Source of the DNA: Molanna angustata
Taxonomy: Eukaryota > Arthropoda > Insecta > Trichoptera > Molannidae
Reading direction: 5' to 3'
Length of the DNA stretch: 64,000 nucleotides
Assembly: GCA_963576475.1 (NCBI GenBank)
Contig: OY754972.1
Span: 12,414,811-12,478,810 of the forward strand
Both the position numbers and the translations under genes were made by a program. This document shows, piece after piece, positions 55,105 to 64,000 of this stretch (position 1 is the first letter of the stretch; each line of letters opens with the position of its first letter). The notes beneath the pieces are model-generated. The model saw only the letters and a list, made by a program, of their open reading frames with translations. It was not told the origin of the DNA and ran no database searches.

Positions 55105-55715
55105 TCATCCGATTGCGATGAAACTTTGGTGAGTTGTCGAGAGTATGCCCGGGATGGTTTCTGGATCAAAAAATTTTAACTTCTTCTTCTTCTTCATCGA
55201 GTTTTAGGTCATTTTACCTATGAAGGTGGACTATCCTGGGAACCGTTCATCCGATTGCAATTAAACTTTGGTGAATTGTCGATCGTATGCCCGGGATGAT
55301 TTCTGAATTTTAAATATTTTCTTCTTCTTCTTCTTCATCGGGTATCAGGTCATTTTACATATGAAGGTGGACTAACCTGAGAACCGTTCATCCGATTGCA
55401 ATGAAACTTTGGTGAATTGTCGAGCGTATGACCGGGATAGTTTCTGGATTAAAAAATTTTTCTTCTTCTTCTTCTTCATCGGGTATCAGGTCATTTTACC
55501 TATGAAGGTGGACTATCCTGGGAACCGTTCATTCAATTTTAATGAAACTTTGATGAATTGTCGAGTGTATGCCCGGGATGGTTTCTGGATTAAAAAAAAT
55601 TCTTCTTCTTCTTCTTCATCGGGTATCAGGTCATTTTACCGATGAAGGTGGACTATCCTTGGAACCGTTCAATCAATTTCAATGAAACTTTGATGAATTG
55701 TCGAGCGTATGACCG
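55105..55715 (+). repeat. About 145-bp tandem units in Helitron B
   Basis: Each unit has AACCGTTCATCCGATTGCAA, TGAAACTTTGGTGAATTGTC, ATGCCCGGGATGGTTTCTGG, a CTTCTTCTTCTTC run, and GTCATTTTACCTATGAAGGT. About five copies. The related array in Helitron A is 9795-10440. Confidence 0.85.
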
Positions 55716-55728
55716 GGACCTACTGAAG

Positions 55729-56705
55729 GGACGGGAGGTAATGAAGGGACGGGAGGTAATGAAGGGACGGGAGGTAATGAAGGGACGGGAGGTAATGAAG
55801 GGACGGGAGGTAATGAAGGGACGGGAGGTAATGAAGGGACGGGAGGTAATGAAGGGACGGGAGTAACTGAAGGGACGGGAGTAACTGAAGGGACGGGAGT
55901 AACTGGAGGGACGGGAGTAACTGAAGGGACGGGAGTAACTGAAGGGACGGGAGTAACTGAAGGGACGGGAGTAACTGAAGGGACGGGAGTAACTGAAGGG
56001 ACGGGAGTAACTGAAGGGACGGGAGTAACTGAAGGGACGGGAGTAACTGAAGGGACGGGAGTAACTGAAGGGACGGGAGTAACTGAAGGGACGGGAGTAA
56101 CTGAAGGTACGGGAGTAACTGAAGGGACGGGACTAACTGAAGGGACGGGAGGTACTGAAGGGACGGAAGGTACTGAAGGGACGGGAGTAACTGAAGGGAC
56201 GGGAGTAACTGAAGGGACGGGAGTAACTGAAGGGACGGGAGTAACTGAAGGGACGGGAGTAACTGAAGGGACGGGAGTAACTGAAGGGACGGGAGTAACT
56301 GAAGGGACGGGAGTAACTGAAGGGACGGGAGTAACTGAAGGGACGGGAGTAACTGAAGGGACGGGAGTAACTGAAGGGACGGGAGTAACTGAAGGGACGG
56401 GAGTAACTGAAGGGACGGGAGTAACTGAAGGGACGGGAGTAACTGAAGGGACGGGAGTAACTGAAGGGACGGGAGTAACTGAAGGGACGGGAGTAACTGA
56501 AGGTACGGGAGTAACTGAAGGGACGGGAGTAACTGAAGGGACGGGAGTAACTGAAGGGACGGGAGTAACTGAAGGGACGGGAGTAACTGAAGGGACGGGA
56601 GTAACTGAAGGGACGGGAGTAACTGAAGGAACGGGAGTAACTGAGGGAGGTACTGAAGGGACGGGAGGTACTGAAGGGACGGGAAGTACTGAAGGGATGG
56701 GAGGT
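55729..56705 (+). repeat. 18-bp satellite array in Helitron B
   Basis: About 54 units, first GGGACGGGAGGTAATGAA, then mainly GGGACGGGAGTAACTGAA, returning to GGTACT variants at the right end. Because 18 is six codons, a 203-codon minus-strand frame (56133-56744, SYSRPF repeats) stays open; it is not a gene. Confidence 0.95.
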
Positions 56706-56789
56706 ATTGAAGAGTCTGAAGCGACGGGTGGTTATGGAGGACAATTTTTAATTATACAGGCAATACGAAGTTTGCCGGGTGTTCACTAG

Positions 56790-57665
56790 TATGTTATAAA
56801 TCTTAATGTTTGTATGATGAATAGTTGTATGGTTGTATGTACGTTATGCGCTCCTAAACCGTTGATCCGATTGCAATGAAACTTGACGTGAACTGTCGAG
56901 AGTTTATCCGAGACGGTTACATTATTCATCTTTTTCTTCTTCATCGAGTATGATGTAATTTGACATATGAAAGTGAAGTATTTTGCATTAAAATTTCCTG
57001 TAAAATCAAAATTTGAGTGAAGAGCTTCGGGGTAGGTAGAATCATACTAAGAAATAAAATAGTGGTAAAGTTCGTAAGCCGTTTGGTTACAGTGTTTGGC
57101 ATCCTGGGTTTGATGCCCAGCAGAGAAGAAATTTATTTAAATTAATTTCTCACGCAAATATTGCTTTTCTGGGCTGGAACAACTGGTTAGTCGGAAGAAA
57201 TTGCCGTATCGCAAAAAATTCGCCATTTGCGCGGGGTGCAAGTATTTTTTTTTATTATTAAAAATTGAAATAGTCAACAGAAAATTCCGACATTATTTAT
57301 GGGGTATTGCTTCTTGTTTTTCATCAAGTATTGGGTCATTTGACCTATTTAATATCTCACAAAGAAATTCATGGAAAAGGATGGACATAGGAATACCAAC
57401 ATAAATGTCACGTGACTTTTTCTCTGGAGGGGTGGAGGAGACGGGAGGAACTGAAGGGAGGTAGTAGGCACTAAAGAGCCTGAAGGGACGGGAGGTACTG
57501 AAGATTCTGAAGAGACGGGAGGTACAAAAATTCCTGAAGGGACGGGAGGTAGGTACTGAAAGACCTGAATGGATGGAAGAGACGGGAGGCACTGAAGGGA
57601 CGTGTGTCACTGAAAGGACGGGAGGCACAGAAGGGAGTGAAGAAAATAAAGAGACTGAAGGAACT
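56790..57665 (+). mobile_element. Helitron B, second copy head-to-tail, 3' truncated
   Basis: Directly after the CTAG of the first copy comes ATGTTATAAATCTTAATGTT and GCGCTCCTAAACCGTTGATC, the 5' region of the family. It continues with a small GGGACGGGAGG array (57430-57650) and is interrupted by SINE family 2. The 3' terminus is missing. Confidence 0.65.
57062..57245 (+). mobile_element. tRNA-derived SINE, family 2
   Basis: TAAGCCGTTTGGTTACAGTG (tRNA-like left part), GGGTTTGATGCCCAGCAGAG (B box and T arm), then CTCACGCAAATATTGCTTTT, TCTGGGCTGGAA, and a 3' tail AAATTGCCGTATCGCAAAAA. The A-box end is damaged. Confidence 0.75.
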
Positions 57666-57699
57666 ATTTTTAATTAAACAATTTAACTGTCACAATCCT

Positions 57700-57913
57700 T
57701 TTCCCATCCTTTTTTTTCTCTTCCCTCCCTTTCCCGTCACAGGCAAACACACAATAAATCTTAGTTATATTTAAATTTATGGTATGTTTAAAATGTTTCA
57801 TATTTAATATCTGTGGACATATGTAATCGGTTTGTTTTATTATTTTATAGTGTATTATTCTATTTTAGTATTTTAAGACTGTATTTGTCCCTAAATAAAT
57901 AAATAAATAAACA
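57700..57913 (+). mobile_element. LINE 3' UTR-like sequence with (AATA)n tail
   Basis: TTTTAAGACTGTATTTGTCC then CTAAATAAATAAATAAATAA. The complement is at 40090-40140. The CCCTCCCTTTCCCGTC upstream resembles 17530-17560. Confidence 0.5.
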
Positions 57914-58021
57914 GGCACGTCAGACCGTAGATTGTTTACATTCATACTGACAATGTCAAACACATAATGTAAAACGTAGTTATTTAATACAACAATAAAA
58001 TTCAAATACAGAACATAATCT

Positions 58022-58240
58022 ATACAAATGTTTAGTAATCACAATTATTTGGTTAATTTCAACATGAAATTTTCTTACTATAACCATTTTTTTTTCAATA
58101 TCCCAAGTTTAGCTGTTATGGCTATTTGGTTGGCTGTTTGCACAAAACATTTGATTTGTGTAAACAAATGTTTAGTAATCGTTATTATTTGGTTACTTTT
58201 AACATGAAATTTTCTTACCATTACCATTTTTTTTCAGTGA
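58022..58240 (+). repeat. Two direct copies of a block of about 80 bases
   Basis: CAAATGTTTAGTAATCACAA then TCAACATGAAATTTTCTTAC (58026-58105) recurs at 58163-58238 with about 10% difference. The hairpin words GCACAAAACATTTG (58139) precede the second copy. Confidence 0.75.
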
Positions 58241-58769
58241 CCCTCTACGCATCAAATTACGACTCCTCAAGGTTCTTAGGGAATCCTCTGGCAAAAGCAA
58301 TGCGTCAGTAATAATTATGAATTCAAAACAAAAATAATAATAGGGAAATTGTACAGCAGTTTCCAAAGTACATGATTCAAAACATATGAAGCACAATAAG
58401 TGGTCGAAGTACGGGCAAAACATGGTCCCCAATCCTATTAATAAGGGGCATGGAATAATTCCTATCTTATCAAGGATCAAGCCGTATTACTGGACATTAC
58501 ACATAACGTTAGTTACAGCGTAAGCTGCTCACAGGGCCGTGTCCAAGACTGGTTCAAAAAGTGCTTAAAACAACCCGAAATGAAAATCGTAGCACATAAA
58601 TGAAAATAAAAAAAAGTATAAATATTGCTCAATAATTTCGGAGAAGGAGATGGTTTGCAAAGCTATCCATAAAGCGAAAAACCAAAATTAGCGCTCTGCG
58701 CAGCCCACGTAAGTTCTCAAGTTATTTGCCAATAACTAAAGGAATAATAATAAATAACATCGTGAATAG
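58241..58769. other. No gene seen
   Basis: Mixed-composition DNA. Neither the plus frame 58126-58311 nor the minus frame 58199-58480 has motifs. Confidence 0.3.
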
Positions 58770-58975
58770 GCGACTGCCGTGGCACAGTTGGTAAGCCGTT
58801 TGGTTACTGTGCGGGCGTCCTGGGTTCGATTCCCAGCAGAGGAGAAATTTATTTAAATTTATTTCTCACGCAAATATTGCTTATCTGGGCTGGAAACACT
58901 GATTAGTTGGAAGAATGAATGAACTGAATTTGCCATACGGCAATAAACTCGCCACTTGCGCAGGGTGCAAGGAAG
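58770..58975 (+). mobile_element. tRNA-derived SINE, family 2, full copy
   Basis: GCGACTGCCGTGGCACAGTT (A box TGGCACAGTTGG), TGGGTTCGATTCCCAGCAGA (B box and T arm), the body as at 57062, then ATTTGCCATACGGCAATAAA and CGCCACTTGCGCAGGGTGCA. Intact pol III boxes. Confidence 0.8.
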
Positions 58976-59070
58976 TTTTCATCATTATTGTTATTATTAA
59001 TTATATTTGGCACAAAAAATATTTTTATATCAATATAATTTTCTTTGCAAGTTTTCTTTTTGTTTTTTCA

Positions 59071-59230
59071 GTCGGCCTCCGTGGCACATTTATTAAGATA
59101 TCTGTCTCTTGGGTTCGATTCCCGATGGAGACAGTTTTTTTTGCAGTATGGATTTGTGAAACGATTATTATCATAGGTCTCTATAATGTGTCAACTTAAT
59201 ACTGGATGTTTTTTAAAATAAATTTCACAT
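59071..59230 (+). mobile_element. tRNA-derived SINE, family 1, diverged
   Basis: GTCGGCCTCCGTGGCACATT, TTGGGTTCGATTCCCGATGG, then GACAGTTTTTTTTGCAG and TGTGAAACGATTATTATC. The A box is altered. Confidence 0.7.
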
Positions 59231-59782
59231 ATAGTATGTTGGCTTCTCATGAAACTATTGATTATAAAAACAATACCACAAATAAATATGAGAATTTTTA
59301 ACCATTTAGGCGTAGTAGTTGGTTTTTTTATTTTAATAAACCAGGCGCTGGCCTCTATATACAATATACACTATACACGCCCCATTTATGAGTCTGTCTG
59401 GTACACCACTGCATTTGCTAAACACAGTACCCAATGAGCAAAGTAGGATTTACCAAAGTTTTGTGTTATTAACATTAATGAAAATAAATGTGCAAATACT
59501 TTGTCGTTGTCGGAGCGTATGTAGGTACTTATTTAAATTTTAAAAATATTTATCCCTATTTATAAGTCTACTGTCTACAAAAACGGTTAATTTAAGAGTT
59601 CTTTATATCCAATTTGCTATTTTTAACATTTATTTATAGCCGTTTGGCGGCATATATCACAATTATAAAATAGAATAAAATGTAAAATTTGCTAAGGTAA
59701 ATTAATGTTGCGCAGGGTTTCCTGCTTATGTCCAGGTTCTTGATATAATTGATTGCTTCGTCGGTGATTGAGAAAATGTATG
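59231..59782. other. No gene seen
   Basis: AT-rich host-type DNA. Confidence 0.3.
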
Positions 59783-60012
59783 TTTGGTCACAATATCTAA
59801 GAAGACTTAATAGTTTGTTACTTAATCTCCATACCACCATGCTGTTTTCACATTTTTGGTAGGAAAAAAGGATTGACCTCCATATTATCCTATCTTGACA
59901 TACATACCTTCATATGTTGTATAGAAAACAAAATATTATATAATATGGATTTATGGGTTTATTTACTCTATACATACTATGGCTATGGGTCTCATGTGTT
60001 ACATGCAACTAG
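59783..60012 (+). mobile_element. Helentron-like 3'-end fragment
   Basis: AAGAAGACTTAATAGTTTGT, ATCCTATCTTGACATACATA, then TGGGTCTCATGTGTTACATG and CAACTAG ending at 60012 before host T. The short inverted TCGACAGTTGG normally found before the 3' hairpin is deleted here (GGCTATGGGTCTC). Confidence 0.7.
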
Positions 60013-60184
60013 TTAATAAAAAAATGTAGAATTGATAAAAAAAATCTTCATCTTAGATCGATCATCATAATTACAATGTATAATTTATAATAAGTTTATT
60101 TATCGATGGAGATAATAAATGAACAATAATAATTCGTAATCGATCAGAAATATGGGAAATATGTAAACAGTCAAAATAACATCT

Positions 60185-60340
60185 TAAATAGTTCAGCAAT
60201 GAGGTTCACCCTCTATTCTGAATGTAGTGCCTTTTTAGGTTAGACGAGACTGGTGAGTGCGTGTATACACACTCGTGTCGTGTTTCTTTTTACAAGTTAA
60301 CGAATACCCGCACATCTGTCGCTGGTTTCCCAGGAAGGCA
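60185..60340 (+). mobile_element. Family B LINE 3' end, tail lost
   Basis: TAGTTCAGCAATGAGGTTCA, ATGTAGTGCCTTTTTAGG, AGACGAGACTGGTGAGTG and CATCTGTCGCTGG. The final GGGATATGCCGTGATGG is absent. Confidence 0.65.
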
Positions 60341-60794
60341 ACAACAGATCTCAAGACGAAGAAGATAAACTTGTTTTATATCTGGTTGATGACCCCTGAA
60401 GTTGATACTCTTAAGACTGCAGCAAAGAGAAGGACCTATTGGTAAGCAGTTGGTATCTAGCGTTTTTGGTAGTCAGTAGAATGAATGTAAGAACTTGTTC
60501 TCCTTTCAATTCGAAAGTAGGTAGGCATCTGTTGGTACGTACATAATAATATGTGGCCAATTATTTCAAGACCAAAAGGTGAATTTAAGAAGAAAGAAAA
60601 AATATGTTGAATAATCATTTCTTCTTTTGGCGCTATACCGTTTTCGTGAGATCATCACTTATATCGAAAGTTCATTATTTGCGCTTAGTATTCATATTAT
60701 ACACAGTTCATTACCACACGTAATATTAGTTCATTACCAGTTCACAAGACACAAGACCCAAGACCTCAGACCCAATTCACAATCGGACCAGTTA

Positions 60795-60995
60795 CCTATA
60801 CTCGCCTATATCACGCCGTCTCCCTATTCGGGATAGGCAAAGAGAACCGAATCAACCGAACCCCAGATTCCTCTATATCGACATACATTCCTCGCTTCGC
60901 ACTCTTGGATTATTATTACATATTATCTAAATAACTTTCGATTCGATTATCATTCTTTTTTTCTGTTTTACCAAATCATCTCAAGGTCTGCTAAC
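60795..60995 (-). pseudogene. RTE-like LINE C-terminal scrap
   Basis: TATCACGCCGTCTCCCTATT, CGGGATAGGCAAAGAGAACC and CCAAATCATCTCAAGG on the plus strand are degraded complements of the RWFGH-family ending. Confidence 0.5.
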
Positions 60996-61029
60996 TTATT
61001 TTTCTTTAATTCAACGTTATACTATGATG

Positions 61030-61225
61030 TTTTTTATGTTTTTTTTATTTATCTTGGTGTTATGTAGGTATATTTTCATTGATCTTTTGTAGCTTTCATT
61101 TTTTGTTGATGTACATGTACAATTCTGTTACTCTGTTATCTGGTTGGTTGGAAGAAATTGCCTAATGGCAATAAGCCCGCCAGTGTGAATTATATTTGTT
61201 AATGTTATGTACAAAAAGTTAAATA
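61030..61225 (+). mobile_element. LINE 3' tail, better copy
   Basis: TTATCTTGGTGTTATGTAGG, TTGTAGCTTTCATTTTTTGT, GGTTGGTTGGAAGAAATTGC, CTAATGGCAATAAGCCCGCC, then GTTATGTACAAAAAGTTAAA. Complete homology with 17640-17810. No RT adjoins it. Confidence 0.6.
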
Positions 61226-61360
61226 AAGAATTAAAATGTATTTCAAATTCGTCTCAGGGACCAATTCGAATACATACTTTATATATTTATTAATATATTT
61301 TTTTAATATTTTCCTACATTTTTTTAAATTACTCGATAACTGTTGTAGCGAAATAAATCT

Positions 61361-61448
61361 TTAGGGTCGTATAACAAGAGTTATTTGAGAAAAATGTACT
61401 GCGAGATTAATTAATTAATTCTCAAATAACTCCTGTAATACGAATCTT
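61361..61448. mobile_element. Foldback MITE, GGGTCGTATTACA family, copy 3, internally deleted
   Basis: TTAGGGTCGTATAACAAGAG and CTCCTGTAATACGAATCTTAA are the ends, and the centre is reduced to GTACTGCGAGATTAATTAAT. TTA/TTAA borders suggest a TTA or TTAA target. Confidence 0.7.
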
Positions 61449-61489
61449 AATGTGCTCATAGACTGTATAAAATCAAAATGAATGTTCGT

Positions 61490-61700
61490 GATATTTTTTT
61501 TTTCATTACAAGTCAGTTTTGTTCTTAATGCAAAAAATAATCAAATTTTGGGTTTCCGATAATTTAAATTACGTATAAACCCTTTTTTAGCGCACGCGAT
61601 AATTACACTAACTAACACGTTCCTTCAGAGTGCATTAGATGGTTTTAATATAAGTATCATGTTTTCAGTCACTAGATTTAGCGTTATATGCCATCTTAAA
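61490..61700 (+). repeat. Dispersed repeat, uninterrupted copy of 50935-51640
   Basis: GGGTTTCCGATAATTTAAAT, ACGTATAAACCCTTTTTTAG, CGCACGCGATAATTACACTA and TTTTCAGTCACTAGATTTAG. It gives the pre-insertion state of the LINE site at 51.0 kb. Confidence 0.65.
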
Positions 61701-62567
61701 TCAACTAATAATTTAGCTAAACTTATCACTTATTCAATTACAATGCAACTAGTTTAGTTGAAAAAACGTTTTTTTTTGAAACTTTTTTGTTTTGTTCAAT
61801 TATATATTTAGTGAAATTATATATCTATTGGACCGTCGAAGGTCTAAGCAATTCATCATCCGCTTTTTCTTTCGTTTTGATTATTTTTTGTCACTGCGAC
61901 CTCGTCAACACGTATAATTTTATTTCTACTTATAAATTCCTTAAACAGAGAGTATTTATTGTGTATAAAAGTGTCGATTTGCATGCATTAACTAAAGCTA
62001 ATGTTGCAATTAACATACGACCTTTCATAACTCGTTTCGTGATAAATTCGATAATAAACTTGTACCAACGGTTCTTGTCTGGACTGAGAAACCGGAGCAA
62101 GTGAATGTTTGCAAAAAAAAAGAAGAAAAAAAAAACGCCACCCATGCATTCTCATCAATTTCAATTGTGAAAAAAAAACTCGCTTGAAGCTGTCTCAGGT
62201 AAGGTACATACCTACCTCGTTAAAGAGACAAATTGTATAGTCGTGGCGTGACAAGTAAGTTGGACGTGGACCTACATATTAATATTAATTTTTTTATATA
62301 AAAAATTTGAGACTTATCGATTTTTAGAATGATCGTTTCGTCACTGAACGTAATTCGATTTTCATTTCAAATGAATTGAATAATTTGTTCTTTGACTTGT
62401 AGGTACATTAAAAGTTATAGTTAAACATTTAATTTCATTAAAAGTATACAAACAATGACTGGACAAATAAACTGGTGATACACATCTTAAAAAAATATTT
62501 AATTTTTTTTATATAATTATTTTAGTAGTATAAGAAAAAAAAACAAAGTATATTAAATATGTAATTT
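61701..62567. other. No gene seen
   Basis: The 105-codon frame 61787-62104 has no recognisable motif. Otherwise AT-rich. Confidence 0.3.
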
Positions 62568-62705
62568 GAGAGAAATTTATTTAATTTCATTTCTCCCGCA
62601 AATATTCCTTTTCTGGACTGGGAACACTAGTTAGTCTGCAGAAATTGTCATTTGGCAAAAAACTCGCCACTTGCGCAGGGTGCAAGGAAGTGTTAATTGT
62701 TATTA
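62568..62705 (+). mobile_element. SINE family 2, 3' half only
   Basis: GAGAGAAATTTATTTAATTT, CCCGCAAATATTCCTTTTCT, GTCATTTGGCAAAAAACTCG and CCACTTGCGCAGGGTGCAAG. The tRNA head is missing. Confidence 0.7.
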
Positions 62706-63565
62706 TATTTTAATTTTACTGTTAATGATTTGGTTTTTTTTAGGTTGTTGTTTTTTTCTTTTCCAAATTACGATTTTTACAATAATAATATGAAATGATG
62801 GTACTTACGTAATAATTTAAGAAATATCTACATTAAAGAAGTACTAACCACTTGTCGATTTCAATAAACTTATAAAGCTATATAAATTATAATTTTAAGG
62901 AAAATAGTTTCATATGTCTCTTTAAAAACCTATCGTTGATAACGAGTGCCTAGACGCGAGACGCGGCTAATAAAGGTATTAATATTCAAACTGAATATGT
63001 GCCTAATAAAAATATGTATGCGTAGATTGTGTCTACAGAATGAAGATGATTGAAAGATTATCATCTATCTTTCAAGTTAAAAATTACCTTGAAAATTAAC
63101 CACAAGATATTCATAAGAATAATATTGTCCGAAAGCGATATTACCCAATAATGCCCCTTGTTTTAATTGGCAAATTAATATTGACTAAAAATCGACGATA
63201 GGCGAAAGAAAAATTATTTGTTAATTTCACATTATGTTAATAGATGGAGATAATTAATATATTTATTTTTACATACACAGTGGTAGTAGGTAAACAAGCC
63301 AAAAATTAAATAATATTTCTGGCGCAGTTCAGGGGTGACACCTGAGCGAGAAAACTGTCACCTTATGTATAAGGACTCTTGCTTTCATTGTTTTAAAAAA
63401 AAAACAATATTTCAATAAATATTCTATGGTAGAGGCGTTAACATTGTGGAAATTCATTTTAAAAATATTAAAATAACAATGCAACATTCTTTACAGTTCT
63501 CTTCTTCACGTGGGTATAAACTTAAAAAAAGGGTTAAGCCCACCTGAAGAAGAGAACGGTTATTC
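62706..63565. other. No gene seen
   Basis: AT-rich host-type DNA with an A-run at about 63395-63404. Confidence 0.3.
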
Positions 63566-63880
63566 TTGAAACTAGTTGGAATAAAAATAAATAAGTGGAA
63601 GTTACATTGTTATTTTAATATTTTTTATATCTCAATAGATGGCGTTACAAAAAGGTATCTTCGTTACTTCGTTGCGATGGTAAAAACTAATAAAAATAGA
63701 TGGAGACCTTGGAAAAATAAGAGAGGCGTCGGAAGACCTCAAAAGAGATGGTTCGACGACATAGCTGCTGTGGGGGGTAAAAATTGGCTGCAAGCAGCAA
63801 CCGACAGAAGGCAATGGAAGTGTAAGGAAGAGGTCTATATCCAGCAGTGGAGGACAGAGAGCTGAAGAAGAAGATGAAGA
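63566..63880 (+). pseudogene. RTE-like LINE C-terminus with GAA-rich tail
   Basis: The frame to 63865 reads NRWRPWKNKRGVGRPQKRWF, DDIAAVGGKNWLQAATDRRQ, WKCKEEVYIQQWRTES, stop. GRP..RW.DD, NW...A.DR..W and YIQQW are the signature of the last about 70 residues of arthropod RTE-type polyproteins. The tail GAAGAAGAAGATGAAGAG follows. LINE sequence starts at about 63660; the upstream codons are host DNA in frame. Confidence 0.8.
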
Positions 63881-64000
63881 GAAATCACAATATCCTCTAG
63901 AATATATTATGCACAATACGCTGTAGAAAACTTATTTGAGAAAATTATATGAAAAAAATGAGGAAAAATAATGCAACTTTTTTTAAGCGTGAACGGTATT

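Larger units (their letters stand above)
55034..56789 (+). mobile_element. Helitron B, complete copy
   Basis: Starts TCTATATTATAAATTTGAAT at 55034 after host A, and ends GCCGGGTGTTCACTAG at 56789 before host T. The 5' body has the CTCCTAAACCGTTCATCCGA and TTGCGATGAAACTTTGG text widely seen in insect Helitrons. Internally: five units of about 145 bases, then a large 18-bp satellite. No Rep/helicase, so non-autonomous. Confidence 0.75.

Noticed and set aside
56133..56744. 203-codon minus-strand frame of SYSRPF repeats
   Set aside because: Generated by the 18-bp satellite, whose length is a multiple of three. No start context, no homology, and equal openness on the other strand at the array edge.
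63632..63916. 94-codon minus-strand frame rich in Ser
   Set aside because: Antisense to the RTE-like C-terminus, which has clear motifs on the plus strand.

Overview
The window is AT-rich eukaryotic nuclear DNA, most likely from an insect and probably a moth or butterfly. The reasons are a CR1-like LINE whose ORF1 resembles the FP25K-type ORF1 of lepidopteran LINEs, the many TAGGTACCTA-type words, several tRNA-derived SINE families, and dense Helitron, Helentron-like and RTE-like debris. There are no operons, no true tRNA or rRNA genes, and no host protein gene that I can identify with confidence. Almost everything that can be explained is transposon-derived. This was all read by eye, so most repeat edges are approximate except where target-site duplications (TSDs) or shared break points fix them.

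Layout. 1-3227: an apparently undamaged CR1-like LINE on the minus strand (ORF2 runs off the left edge; ORF1 is complete). 3750-8340: foldback elements, a TIR transposon with an 8-9 bp TSD, RTE- and CR1/L2-like 3' fragments, and a 154-bp spacer-less perfect palindrome. 8354-27963: two copies of one Helitron family (Helitron A) whose 5' ends face each other. The left copy (8354-11387, minus) contains a piece of a second Helitron family. The right copy (19154-27963, plus) is inflated by a LINE insertion with a twin-priming structure, a 4.75-kb hAT-like element with an 8-bp TSD, and a 0.9-kb composite. Between and inside these lie several copies of a Helentron-like family (TCCAACTGTCGA at one end, ACTAGTTGCATGTAAC at the other). 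28750-34700: a foldback element built from TTCGAA words, a 20-bp minisatellite, SINEs, small MITEs and RTE-like fragments. 34990-36805: a jockey-like reverse transcriptase with its catalytic motif intact but one in-frame stop. 37500-54000: more Helitron, Helentron-like, MITE, SINE and LINE 3' fragments and a 29-bp minisatellite. 54150-54540: a more GC-rich stretch that is the best candidate for host exon or promoter DNA, with weak support. 55034-57665: two head-to-tail copies of Helitron B, the first carrying about 54 units of an 18-bp satellite. 57700-64000: SINEs, LINE 3' ends, a third MITE copy and an RTE-like C-terminus.

How the parts relate. The nested insertions give a relative chronology, because the left Helitron A copy preserves the empty sites of insertions found in the right copy. 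The same logic applies to a LINE fragment at 51011-51492, whose empty site is preserved at 61.5 kb. One SINE family shares its 3' tail with a LINE-like 3' end, as expected when a SINE borrows LINE machinery. The only coding sequences that look potentially functional are ORF1 and the visible part of ORF2 of the CR1-like LINE.
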